Shown one piece after another: positions 26,918-36,093 of a stretch of DNA of 64,000 nucleotides. The DNA is from an uncultured delta proteobacterium. GTDB taxonomy: Bacteria; Desulfobacterota; WTBG01; CAIYCZ01; CAIRTM01. Location: positions 1-64,000 of the forward strand of contig CAIRTM010000077.1 of NCBI GenBank assembly GCA_903881505.1, given 5' to 3'. Both the position numbers and the translations under genes were made by a program. Numbering within the stretch: position 1 is the first letter of the stretch; each line of letters starts with the position of its first letter. Under the pieces are notes generated by a model. It had not been told where the DNA came from and made no database searches. It saw only the letters and a program-made list of their open reading frames with translations.

Positions 26918-28525
26918 CTATTTCCTGGCAACGCCGTAAAGACCCGGCATCATAGTGTTTTTGCTGAATGCCCCGGGCCGGACATCACCCGCAAGCAGCC
27001 TCCGGATCACGGGCGTCAGTACCCATGAAAAAATTCTTCTCCTGGCTTTCGCCATGGGTTTCCGTCGGGCCCACAGTCCCAGCATCTGGGCCAGAGCCGC
27101 ATTCCAGCCGCCGGTCGGCCGCAGGACAATATCGCTGTAGCCTGACTGCGTCAAAATTTTTTCGAGCGCAAAGGGGGTGTACCGGAAGTAGTCGAAGGGA
27201 ACCTCATGCAGCGGCCACACATACGGAACCGTAAAAAAAAGCAGGCCGTTGTCCTTCAGGACCCGGTTCACCTCTCTCAGGGCGCGGTCGGGATTTACGA
27301 TGTGCTCCAGAACCTCCGTGGCCAACACGACATCAAAAGAGCTCTCCGCGAACGGCAGCGTTTCGCCGTTCCAGACGATATCGGGCCCGGGTCCGCCATA
27401 GTCAAGAGCCGCGGCGATATCCAGACCGATGTACTCTGTAACCCCTGCATACGCAAGAATATAGTTTTTATAGGGCATCCTGCCGCAGCCGTAATCAAGC
27501 AGGCGGCCGGAAAACAGGTTGCGGTTCTCCCGGATTGCGGCAAAAATTGCCGTCCGGTGAACGTACCTGTCAAGATTTCCCCCCGTCAGCTCCGGACGGG
27601 TGTAGGCATTCTCGTCAGGAACCGCCCGCATGCCGGCCGGCGGACTTGATTGTACAGGCGCACACACGGGCCCGGGCCCCGTGTGTGCGCCGTGGCGCCG
27701 CAGGCTTTCGCGGTACTCCTGCAGGAACGGCGCAAGCGGGGCGTCATCACCCCTGTCTATCCCCCTGATGGTGCTGTGCGTAAAATGTATGAATACCACG
27801 GAATAGACGCCATTAATCAGAACAGTGCCGTCGCGCTGCACGCGCCGGCATTCGAGCCGGTTCCAGTTGGCCACATTGCAGCCGCGGTGCCTGATGATTT
27901 TCACCCGGTCAAAATATACCGGCAGCAGGTTGAGGTGCGCCTGGTCGACAAACTGTCCCCGCGCGGCATTTTTTTCACATACATATAAACAGGCCGACGC
28001 CCACCATGCAAGCGCGGGCAGCGCATCCCTGGTAACGCCGACAAAGCCGCCGTTGTAAAGTCCGGACGTATACAGGGTGAAAAAATTCGTGCTGTCGGCC
28101 TGCGGGTCTGAAGAGCGCCAATGCGGCGTCAGGATAATGTCATGCGTCTCAAGTTCATCAAACAGGAAACTGTAGTCGTTAAAAAAATGTATGTCGTTAT
28201 CAACATAGATAAGCGCCTCAGCGTGCCCGCGCTCCAGCAGATGCTGTAAAAAAACAGGTTTCATGGCCCACCGGAAGGCGTCCATGGATACAGCGCGGTA
28301 TTTCTCGAGGATCTTCCGGCCCGTGCCGTTCATGCAAAGATCGTCGGTGCCGTACAGTCGGATGCCGTGCGAGCTTGTTATGCGGTCCGCGCCTGCACAT
28401 GCAGCGTCGCTGATAAAAACATTCAGGACGACGTCTGAATTAAAACGCATAAGTGAGTCATACAGCGCACACACATACGGCATATAATCCAGCGTGCTAA
28501 TCGTGCAAAAACTCATGGCATTCAT
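26918..28525 (-). CDS. Glycosyltransferase-methyltransferase fusion
   Basis: 535 aa. The first ~290 residues look like a GT-A/GT8-type nucleotide-sugar transferase: FCTISTLDYMPYVCALYDSL, EALIYVDNDIHFFNDY with a DxD, NGGFVGVTRDALPAL and a final FIHFTHSTIRG. After a Pro-rich linker (about 285-310) comes a class-I SAM methyltransferase domain: LLDYGCGRMPYKNYI, EYIGLDI, SFDVVLATEVLEHIVNPDRAL, LLFFTVPYVWPLHEVPFDYFRYT. Such fusions could add a residue and methylate it, which in some O-antigens caps the chain. Start at 28525 has a GGGAAAG upstream; the ATG at 28516 is also possible. Confidence 0.87.
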   Translation of the reverse strand: MNAMSFCTISTLDYMPYVCALYDSLMRFNSDVVLNVFISDAACAGADRITSSHGIRLYGTDDLCMNGTGRKILEKYRAVSMDAFRWAMKPVFLQHLLERGHAEALIYVDNDIHFFNDYSFLFDELETHDIILTPHWRSSDPQADSTNFFTLYTSGLYNGGFVGVTRDALPALAWWASACLYVCEKNAARGQFVDQAHLNLLPVYFDRVKIIRHRGCNVANWNRLECRRVQRDGTVLINGVYSVVFIHFTHSTIRGIDRGDDAPLAPFLQEYRESLRRHGAHTGPGPVCAPVQSSPPAGMRAVPDENAYTRPELTGGNLDRYVHRTAIFAAIRENRNLFSGRLLDYGCGRMPYKNYILAYAGVTEYIGLDIAAALDYGGPGPDIVWNGETLPFAESSFDVVLATEVLEHIVNPDRALREVNRVLKDNGLLFFTVPYVWPLHEVPFDYFRYTPFALEKILTQSGYSDIVLRPTGGWNAALAQMLGLWARRKPMAKARRRIFSWVLTPVIRRLLAGDVRPGAFSKNTMMPGLYGVARK

Positions 28526-28545
28526 CGCGTTCGGCTTTCCCGGAA

Positions 28546-29733
28546 TCAGGATTTTTGGGACAAGGCCGCCCGTACACAGCGCACGTAATGGCGGTAGAGG
28601 TCTACATCCTTTTCATACGCATACAGCGGGGGGGAAGGATTGGAGTCGGGCCAGATGATCGTGCGCCCGGCAAGCGCTTCGCCGACTTTACCCCTGAGGT
28701 CGCTGCCAGCGCTCAGGCTTTCATAATCATACCTGAAAAAAACATTATCCCATATCTCTTTCGAATGGTAGGGCGACAGGCAGGCGAATCCGGTAAAGTT
28801 TTTATGAACCTGATGAGCATTGCCCTGCCATGACGCCCCGCGCGCAAATTGCATGGCATAGAAGTCGTTCAGCGTGCCGCGGTGATAGCTCTTGTGAAAG
28901 GCCATGAGGGTATCGCCCAAGGTCCCCGCCCAGAAAAAACACTTCCCGCCCAGCTCGGCGCCGATTCGTTTCAAAGTCGGCAGCCAGCGCATATGCCGTG
29001 GGTTCGAATACAAATCTCCTGCTACGATTTTCGCGCTCAGATCAGCCCCCGTTTCTTCGTTTTTGCCGTCATGTTCATAGATGCGGTTTATCAAAATCCC
29101 GTTGTCGCTGACCCACCGCTTAACCAGCGGAGCATTCGGTTCGGACGAAAAAACGTTCCAGCGTGAATCATGAACCTTGGGAGCCAGCAGAATCAGCTGG
29201 CTGTCTTTTCCCCCGGTAAGAACAACATGGTTGTAATCCGGGAATTCGTTCTCGATACCATTGATAAACGTGCTTATGTAGAACGCCGTTTTCTCTATGA
29301 AAGCACCGTTGCCGACAAAATCCCCCCCGGGAATCGGTGCGGCCGTATTGGCATCAAACGTGACGGACTCAAACGGCCGCATCTTGAAAATTTCCGCATC
29401 GATAGTTTCACGGGTATGGTACCAATCGCACACAACCCGGTCCCTTTCTGCAAAACAGCCCAGCAGCCTGTCGAGCCACACACAGCCTTTATGGCCATCT
29501 TTTTCACTCAGCCTCCAGGGTGCGGGCTTAAACTTCCGGTTAAGTCTGAACACGCCCTTGTGCTGTATCAGGCGTACAACAGACGTCGAAAGGTAAAGCC
29601 CGGCATCCCGTCTATAATAATAGCAGGGATATATACCCGCGCTTTCATCAGCGCAACCGTCGGCAAACACGACATCTTCTGCGCATAAAGCGGTATACAT
29701 ATCCAGGCATGTAATTTTTCTGCACCGTTTCAA
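28546..29733 (-). CDS. Asparagine-synthetase-like PP-loop protein
   Basis: 395 aa. A PP-loop ATP-pyrophosphatase motif VVLTGGKDSQLILL (TGGKDS at 173-178) marks an adenylating, AsnB-like synthetase domain. The first ~140 residues resemble the shape of a class-II amidotransferase domain (GIYPCYYYRRDAGLYLSTSVVRL), but there is no Cys at position 2, so glutamine hydrolysis by that route seems lost. Related proteins occur in polysaccharide loci, where they may form amides or transfer amino acids; the substrate here is unknown. It lies 20 nt upstream of the GT-methyltransferase gene and 164 nt behind the next upstream GT2. Confidence 0.75.
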   Translation of the reverse strand: MKRCRKITCLDMYTALCAEDVVFADGCADESAGIYPCYYYRRDAGLYLSTSVVRLIQHKGVFRLNRKFKPAPWRLSEKDGHKGCVWLDRLLGCFAERDRVVCDWYHTRETIDAEIFKMRPFESVTFDANTAAPIPGGDFVGNGAFIEKTAFYISTFINGIENEFPDYNHVVLTGGKDSQLILLAPKVHDSRWNVFSSEPNAPLVKRWVSDNGILINRIYEHDGKNEETGADLSAKIVAGDLYSNPRHMRWLPTLKRIGAELGGKCFFWAGTLGDTLMAFHKSYHRGTLNDFYAMQFARGASWQGNAHQVHKNFTGFACLSPYHSKEIWDNVFFRYDYESLSAGSDLRGKVGEALAGRTIIWPDSNPSPPLYAYEKDVDLYRHYVRCVRAALSQKS

Positions 29734-29897
29734 GCGCCAGCTCCATCCATATCAATATCGCACCAAACCCATAGGCAGAATGCTTCTATCATTCATTCGA
29801 CGGACCGCCCGGAGCGCGCTGCGGCATCTGCCGGCGCACCCCCCCCGCCTGAAGCTTCATGCTCTCCTGTGCAGACGGAGCCTTTTTCCGCCGGTTC

Positions 29898-30782
29898 TCA
29901 ACGCGGGCACATGCGGGCCTTGATTTTTTTTACACCCGCAGCCAGTTTCTCCAGCAGATGAATCCCGGGGGACATCACCCGCTGCTGCTCAAGCACCCAT
30001 TTTCTCCATGCCCTGCTGTTGGAGAATTCCACTCCGTGCAGAACCTGTATCCTGCGCACTGAATCCTCATGGGCTGCCATCGCGTAACGAACCGCTGCCG
30101 CCTTCCTGTCGCGCCTGACAAACCGGCCTGCCGCATGGTCATGGTGCAGCGTGACGGACTGAAGCGTGACAGCGGCAACAGGCTGTGTCCGTATGCCCCG
30201 GATTGCCATTTCATAATCTTCAAAGCCTACGAACATGCCGCTGTCATACAGGCCCAAACGTTCGAACAATCCCCTTCGCACGATCGAGGCGCCGCCGGGA
30301 AAACAATTCACGCGCATGCCGGGAGCGCACTCGGACGGCTCCATAAAACGAAAAACCATTTTATTATCGATAATCTCCATTGAAAAGTAGGGCATGCAGC
30401 GCTTTTCCCAGACATTGAATATTCTGGGGATAAAGACCTCAGCGTCCGGATGTTCCGCGATCGCTGCCAGTGCAGTGTCCACCCAGTTGTCGGTTTTTAT
30501 AACAATATCGTTATCGACAAAAAAAAGTAATTCCTCTCCGGTTTTTTCGATCAGGAAATTGCGGCCCCCGCTGACGCCGAGGTTCACGCCGCTTGTGAAT
30601 ATGGTCACCTGCTTGAGCGGCGCGCAGAAACGCTCGACGGCGCGTGAATTGCGCTCCGATGAGCCGTTGTTCAGGATGTATATCGGTACGCCGGAGGGCA
30701 GGAAGCTTTTGACGCACGCAATCGTCTGGCGCGCTTTTTCAAAGAACAGGATGAGGACCGCGAAACGTTTCCCGATGTCCAC
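29898..30782 (-). CDS. Glycosyltransferase family 2
   Basis: 294-aa GT-A enzyme, similar to WcaA/rhamnosyltransferase-type GT2. VLILFFEKARQTIACVKSFL, IYILNNGSSERN, GVNLGVSGGRNFLIEK, and FFVDNDIVIKTDNWV (DND in place of the common DDD) define the catalytic fold; GMFVGFEDYEMAIRG supplies the acceptor-base motif. It begins 2 nt after the stop of the preceding GT2 and is followed by a 164-nt gap. Confidence 0.9.
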   Translation of the reverse strand: MDIGKRFAVLILFFEKARQTIACVKSFLPSGVPIYILNNGSSERNSRAVERFCAPLKQVTIFTSGVNLGVSGGRNFLIEKTGEELLFFVDNDIVIKTDNWVDTALAAIAEHPDAEVFIPRIFNVWEKRCMPYFSMEIIDNKMVFRFMEPSECAPGMRVNCFPGGASIVRRGLFERLGLYDSGMFVGFEDYEMAIRGIRTQPVAAVTLQSVTLHHDHAAGRFVRRDRKAAAVRYAMAAHEDSVRRIQVLHGVEFSNSRAWRKWVLEQQRVMSPGIHLLEKLAAGVKKIKARMCPR

Positions 30783-30784
30783 GC

Positions 30785-31789
30785 TCAGACCCCCGCAAGG
30801 TTCTTACAACATTCACGCACATAGCGCAGCTTGCTTCCGGCGGTCGGCAGCAGGCCCCACCGGGCGAATACGGCGAACAGCGCCGGCGAGGCGCTTTTCA
30901 GTTCGATGCTGCGCGCCGGCAGAGGCTTCATATACGACCGGAGCATGTTCCGGAACATGCTCCCGTGCCCGTCTCTGCCCGCGCGGTATATCTTCTCGAG
31001 CAGCGCTGCTGCCGCCCGCACCTCTTTTCCGTTCACGGGCGCAAAACGCTCGCCGGTCATGTCAAAATACATCCCTTCCTCATCCGGTGAAAGGCGCAGG
31101 CCGATGCCGAGCAGGTTGTGCCTGCGCACCCGGTCGGCGAACGCATCCTGCTGGCGGATCCGGCAGGTGCCGGCCTGCAGGCCGTGCACCCGGTAGCGCA
31201 GCAGGACCTCCTGCACGCCCGCGAACGTCAGGGTGTCGACCGTGCGGCACCAGAGTTCGTAATCCTGGGCGTACAGGTAGGCTTCGTTATAAGGCCCCGC
31301 GCAGTTCTCAAAGCTTTTCCTGCGCATGCAGACGGTCGAATGGGCGATGCAGTTCCTGAAAAAAAGCGTATCCCGGATGTCGGCGTGGCCGGCGCGCGTT
31401 TTGACAACCCTGCTCCGGTCGCCGAACATCTCATACCAGCTGCCGCAGACACCGATATGCATCTCCCGCTCCATGAACGCGACCTGCTTTTCAAGCCGGT
31501 CCGGCAGCGCGATATCGTCGGCATCCATGCGGACTATATACCTGCCCGCGGATTGCGCGAAGCCCCTGTTCAAGGACGCGGCCAGGCCCAGGTTGCACCC
31601 GTTGTGGATAAGCCGTATGCGCGGGTCGGGGCAGGCTTCCACGATACGGAGAGTGCCGTCGGTAGAGCCGTCATTGACGATCAGGAACTCAAAATCAGTG
31701 AATGTCTGGCGCACGATACTGCCGATTGCTTCGGCGAGGTAGCGTTCACTGTTATGAACAGACATCAATACCGTAACGCACGGGGCCAT
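30785..31789 (-). CDS. Glycosyltransferase family 2
   Basis: 334-aa GT-A transferase. CVTVLMSVHNSERYLAEAI, FEFLIVNDGSTDGTL, NLGLAASLNRGFAQ, and YIVRMDADDIALPDRL (DADD metal site) are classic; YAQDYELWCRTV is the acceptor-base motif. First glycosyltransferase behind the exporter; 281 nt separate it from the wzt stop codon. Confidence 0.93.
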   Translation of the reverse strand: MAPCVTVLMSVHNSERYLAEAIGSIVRQTFTDFEFLIVNDGSTDGTLRIVEACPDPRIRLIHNGCNLGLAASLNRGFAQSAGRYIVRMDADDIALPDRLEKQVAFMEREMHIGVCGSWYEMFGDRSRVVKTRAGHADIRDTLFFRNCIAHSTVCMRRKSFENCAGPYNEAYLYAQDYELWCRTVDTLTFAGVQEVLLRYRVHGLQAGTCRIRQQDAFADRVRRHNLLGIGLRLSPDEEGMYFDMTGERFAPVNGKEVRAAAALLEKIYRAGRDGHGSMFRNMLRSYMKPLPARSIELKSASPALFAVFARWGLLPTAGSKLRYVRECCKNLAGV

Positions 31790-32070
31790 GGCGTGTGTAT
31801 GTTCGCATGCGATGGGGGCCCGCCGCAGCGGGTCCCGTTAGCAGGATGCCGCCCGAGCGTTGCCGGGCAGCGACAGAGCATGGTACTGCCGAGGCAGCCG
31901 GTGTCCGTTCACAACCGCACGCCTCGTTATGGCCATCCCGGACAGGCGCAGCGCGGTCCTGTATCCAGAAGGGTGTCATGGTCCCCGCACCGCGTGCGGG
32001 GTGGCGTTCCCTGAAGCGCGTGCGTGTTTACCGAGGGGCGCGCGCGGCGGGGCATCCCGTCCGAGGAACC
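31790..32070. other. 281-nt spacer between wzt and the glycosyltransferases
   Basis: I see no gene here. It holds a perfect 8-bp hairpin at 31983-32001 (CCCCGCAC/GTGCGGGG, 3-nt loop), without a U-run on either strand. It is the longest non-coding gap in the polysaccharide run, so a processing site or internal promoter is possible but not visible. Confidence 0.4.
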
Positions 32071-33393
32071 TCAGGAGCCGCCGGCCGCCCCCCCGCCGGG
32101 GGGTATTCTCTCAAGCTCCCAGGAATCCTGCGACAATACAATGCCGCGTTCAAAATGTCCGTGTGACTTGACCGAAAACGAGACATTGGTAAAGCCGTGG
32201 TCATAGGACTCACCCGTTGCCCCGTTCATTATATGATAATTTATGAAGTAGACTCCCGGGCCGAGGTGATGCTCCTTGTAGGTCACAACGGCCCGGTAGC
32301 GGCCCGGACTGATGTTCCTGAAGCGGTGCCTGTTGCGGTCGTTGCTTTTCGACCAAAGGCAGTCGATGTTTTTCGCCTCGTTCAAAACGGCGAGAGCGAA
32401 GAAGATCTCCTCACTCTCTTCATTGATTATGAAATCAAGAAAAACCCTCAGCTCCTCAAAAGCCCCCACCTCGAAGACCCGCTCGCCCTGCCGGTTGAGC
32501 AATCCCAGGTCGACGAACGCCACACGGCCTCCATCCGAATGGCGCTGCCTGAAAAGCTCCCTGTTTCCCGCGTCCCTGTTGATCGCCGCCACGCGCATAT
32601 CCTTGCACAGGTTTTCGTAGCGTATGAGCCCCTCGTTCGAATCACCGTCAAAAAGCAGCCTGCCGTGATCCATGATTATCACACGGTCGCACAGTACGCG
32701 GATCTGGTCCAGGTTATGACTTATAAAGATAAGGGCGTTCGCCTTTGCGCGAAACTCCCTCATCTTGCGCATTGACTTATTGCGAAAAGCAAGATCGCCC
32801 ACGCTCAGCACCTCATCGACCAGCAGGATGTCCGGCTCGCAGTGCACCGCGATCGCAAATCCCAGCCTGACCCGCATGCCGCTTGAATACGTGCTGATCG
32901 GGGCTTCTAAAAAATCGCCGATATCGGCAAACGCAATAATTTCATCGAGCTTTGCGTCAATCTCCCGGCGCTTCATCCCGAGGATCGTGCCGTTGAGGTA
33001 AATATTCTCCCGGCCGGTCATGTGCGGATGGAATCCGGCGCCGACCGCGATGAGGGCCCCGATGCGGCCTGCAAAGGCAATACGGCCTTTATCGGGGGGG
33101 AATATGCCGGTTATAAGCCGGAGCAGGGTCGATTTACCGGAACCGTTGGCGCCGATTATGCCGAGTGCTTCGCCTCTGCGAAGCTCAAAGTTGATGTCCT
33201 CAAGCGCCCAGAATTCATTGTTCCTGAGCCGATCGGTGCCATACGGAACTCCCAGCACGCTGCGGACCGAATCAGCCACGCCATAATACATGCTGTGCCT
33301 GAGCGTGCGGCAAAACTTCTTGTGCAGGTTCTCGACCCGCAGCACGCTATCGTTCTCAAAGCTGACGGCAGGCTGGATCGGCTTCATAATCAT
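32071..33393 (-). CDS. wzt: ABC transporter ATPase, Wzt type with glycan-binding tail
   Basis: ATP-binding subunit of an ABC-2 polysaccharide exporter. Walker A GIIGANGSGKSTLL (GANGSGKS at 81-88), signature YSSGMRVRLGFAIA, Walker B DILLVDEVLSVGD, H-loop IFISHN. After about residue 270 comes a C-terminal immunoglobulin-like Wzt domain, ending HGHFERGIVLSQDSW. In known systems it recognises the capped non-reducing end of the glycan. The ATG at 33393 follows AGGGG at 5 nt; the start at 33429 is less supported. 440 aa. Directly behind wzm. Confidence 0.93.
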   Translation of the reverse strand: MIMKPIQPAVSFENDSVLRVENLHKKFCRTLRHSMYYGVADSVRSVLGVPYGTDRLRNNEFWALEDINFELRRGEALGIIGANGSGKSTLLRLITGIFPPDKGRIAFAGRIGALIAVGAGFHPHMTGRENIYLNGTILGMKRREIDAKLDEIIAFADIGDFLEAPISTYSSGMRVRLGFAIAVHCEPDILLVDEVLSVGDLAFRNKSMRKMREFRAKANALIFISHNLDQIRVLCDRVIIMDHGRLLFDGDSNEGLIRYENLCKDMRVAAINRDAGNRELFRQRHSDGGRVAFVDLGLLNRQGERVFEVGAFEELRVFLDFIINEESEEIFFALAVLNEAKNIDCLWSKSNDRNRHRFRNISPGRYRAVVTYKEHHLGPGVYFINYHIMNGATGESYDHGFTNVSFSVKSHGHFERGIVLSQDSWELERIPPGGGAAGGS

Positions 33394-33468
33394 GAAATCC
33401 CCTACGAACGCGGTGCGTTTCACAAACATGCCCCTGCGTAGAGACCGCAGGCGCTCCCTGACGCACCG

Positions 33469-34320
33469 TCAGAACATTTTTTCAATCACCTTTTCTTCGG
33501 CCACGTAAAACCACTTCATGGACAGCAGCAGAAGAAGAAAAGCCGAAAGGGTCAGACCCAGGAACACATCAGCGCCGGCGGTGCGTCCGAACACGATCAG
33601 GTCGCGGGCACAGCCGTGCAGATACGTCATGGGATTGAGCGCCAGGATCGCCTTCACGATGCCGGTCCTGTCTTCGGCCGTGTAGACAACGGGTGTCAAA
33701 AACATCAAAAAGCCCAGCAGGTACCCAAGCGCTTTTTCGATATCCATTGCGACTACCGTGATGATCGATGCGGTCAGCCCTATGGCCGCGGCAAAAACAA
33801 GCATAGGAACCACCAGCACGGGAGCCGCCCAGTACAGCGCATGCAGGTTGACCCCGAAGCACAAAAGCAGCACGCTCACAAACACAAAGCTGATCAGAAA
33901 ATTCGCATAGGCCTGCAGCAGTTCCTTCACCAGCATGGTGTGATGGGGATAGTGCACCTGGTCGATAAAGCCCTGGCCTGCCTTCAGGGTCCGCGATGCG
34001 GCAACGACGCAGTTGGAAAAAAAACCCCACAGGGTGGTGCTGATGATTACAAACGCCGGATAGGGGAAGTCCATGGTGCCCGGATTGAGCACTCCGGCGG
34101 CGTTCATGAACACCCACGAGGCGAAGCCGAGAAGGGGCGACAGGACGATCCAGCCCAAGCCCAGAAATGACTTTTTATACTGCATGAAAAAATCGCGTCT
34201 GAACAGCTGCCAGATAAGCTCGCGGCAGCGCACGGCATCGGCGGCCATAATGCATACCGCAGCAAGCATACCGGTTCTGCGGCGCTGATGGGCTTCATAG
34301 ACGGTTATGCCGGTGTGCAT
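33469..34320 (-). CDS. wzm: ABC-2 transporter permease, Wzm type
   Basis: Membrane subunit of the polysaccharide exporter, 283 aa, six hydrophobic segments. The segment LIWQLFRRDFFMQYKKSFLGLGW is the family's cytoplasmic entry motif (LxxRDxxxRYRxSxLGxxW), followed by a short amphipathic helix, and YLHGCARDLIVFG near the end. The ATG at 34320 is chosen because GGAAGG precedes it by about 8 nt; the open frame continues upstream to 34494 without support, and those residues are antisense to the tail of the peptide-binding protein gene. First gene of the polysaccharide run. Confidence 0.92.
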   Translation of the reverse strand: MHTGITVYEAHQRRRTGMLAAVCIMAADAVRCRELIWQLFRRDFFMQYKKSFLGLGWIVLSPLLGFASWVFMNAAGVLNPGTMDFPYPAFVIISTTLWGFFSNCVVAASRTLKAGQGFIDQVHYPHHTMLVKELLQAYANFLISFVFVSVLLLCFGVNLHALYWAAPVLVVPMLVFAAAIGLTASIITVVAMDIEKALGYLLGFLMFLTPVVYTAEDRTGIVKAILALNPMTYLHGCARDLIVFGRTAGADVFLGLTLSAFLLLLLSMKWFYVAEEKVIEKMF

Positions 34321-34378
34321 GCGTGTACCTTCCATATGCGGCGCCCGGGACCAGGCCGGCAACGGAGCGCGGCAGGGT

Positions 34379-35999
34379 TCAGTTTCCGGCGGCGCCCGGG
34401 TCAGGGCGCCGCTGCCAGTCAATGCCTTTTTCCATCGCGGACACAGGAACCGCGCGGTAGCCCTGCAGCTCCGGGCGGTGGATGCTGCAGGCATCCTTAT
34501 GCCAGAAAAAAACCCAGGGCGCCTGCCCGGCGATCATGTGTTCGCACTGCGCATAGAGTTCTCCGCGTCTTACAGGATCCCGCGTTGCAACAGCCTGTTC
34601 AATCAGGCGGTCAAACGGCGCGCCCCTGTAGCGGCTGCGGTTGCCGCCCGCGCCCAGATTGGCGGAATGGAAAAGCGGAAAGAGAAAATTTTCCGCGTCA
34701 GGGTAATCGGCCCACCAGGAAAGCCAGAAGGCATCGGCTTCGCCGTCGGCCACCGCGGCCAGAAACGTGCTCCACTCAAGCTGCACGATCGAGGCCCGTA
34801 TGCCGACGTCCTGCAGATAGGACTGCACAGCCTGGCACATGTCAAGGTTTTCACTGTCGGCTGTCTGGTATATCCGCATGGCAAAACCGTCCGGGTAGCC
34901 GGCCTCGGCCAGCAGGGCCCGGGCCCGCTGCGGGTCGTAGCCGTAGCCGGACGGGGCCGCGCCGCTGCGCAGCAGGGGCGGCACCGGGCCGCGCGCGATC
35001 TGGCCGCGGCCGTCAAGAATCGCCGCAAGCATGGTCTGCCGGTCGATTGCACAGTTCAGCGCCTGCCTGACGCGCACGTCCGCAAAGGGCGCGCGGCTGC
35101 AGTTAAGGCCCAGATAATAGGTATTGAGGCCGGGCGCCTGCTGCACGCAGTCTCGCCAGGCGCGGTCGCGGGCATAGCGCGCGTATTCCGATGACATGAT
35201 GTCGGGAAGTATATCCAGCGAGCCCTTCTCAAAGGCGACCATGGCCGTGAAATCCTCGGGGATAATGCGGTAGCAGATACCGCTGCTCAGCGGGCCCGGA
35301 CCTCGCCAGTTGGGGTTTTTCGCAAGCCGCACATGCTGGTTATGCTTCCACTCAGCAAGCATGAACGGGCCGCTGCCGCCGGCCTGCCGGCCGAAGTCTG
35401 CCCCCAGGCGCTCAACCTCTTCCCTGGGCACCACATATGCGGTCGGCAGCCCCAGCATGCTCAAAAACGGGGCAAAGGGCTCGGCCAGCTCGATTTCAAG
35501 CGTCCGGGCGCTCAGCGCCCTGAGGCCCGCAACGTGCCCGGTGCGGCCCTGCATAAAGGCGTCGGCCCCCTGTATGCGCGCAAGCACCCAGGTGCGCGGC
35601 GAGCGGGTCTGCGGCGCGAGCACGCGCTCGAAGGAAAAGGCCACATCGTGAGCGGTCACCGCGCGGCCGTTAAAAAAAAAAGGCGTCGTCGCGCAACTCG
35701 AAACGGTACGTCCGGCCGTCATGTGAAAGCGTCCAGGAACGTGCCAGATCAGGGCAGGGCCGCAGCCGGTCATCAAAGCCGACCAGGCCGCTGAAAAGCT
35801 TGGCGGCAATGCGCGCGCTGTCAAGGTCCACGATGCGGGCCGGATCGAGCGTGGCCGGGTTCTTCTTCAGCCGCACATAAATCCAGCCGGGCTCCCGTTC
35901 AACGGATGCCCCCGTACAGCCGCCCATCCAGCACGCGGCCGCAGCGCACACGAGGAGCGCGCCTGTTCTTCTGAGTAATCCTCGAACACTGGCTGCCAT
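34379..35999 (-). pseudogene. Oligopeptide-binding lipoprotein (SBP family 5), frameshifted
   Basis: ABC-importer periplasmic binding protein of the OppA/DppA type. An N-terminal signal with lipobox MGGC (Cys28), LKKNPATLDPARIVD and FSGLVGFDDRLRPCPDLARSW, then a stop right after YRFELRDDAFFF. The frame change happens in a run of ten T (minus strand, 35672-35681); with nine T the reading would continue as FFFNGRAVTAHDVAFSFERV, the exact family pattern, giving about 539 aa, the usual length. The downstream part keeps an open frame to the end at 34379. Real mutation, phase variation, transcriptional slippage or a sequencing error are all possible. No permease genes are nearby. Confidence 0.88.
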
Positions 36000-36093
36000 C
36001 TGCCGGCCACAAGCCTTACGGCGGTTTTATATGCGCGCTGCGTATTCCTAAGATCGGCTGAGGGCGCGTCCTGCGCCATGGCCCATCCCCGTA

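Noticed and set aside
31983-32001. Hairpin CCCCGCAC/GTGCGGGG as terminator between wzt and the glycosyltransferases
   Set aside because: No U-run on either strand; listed only as part of the spacer.
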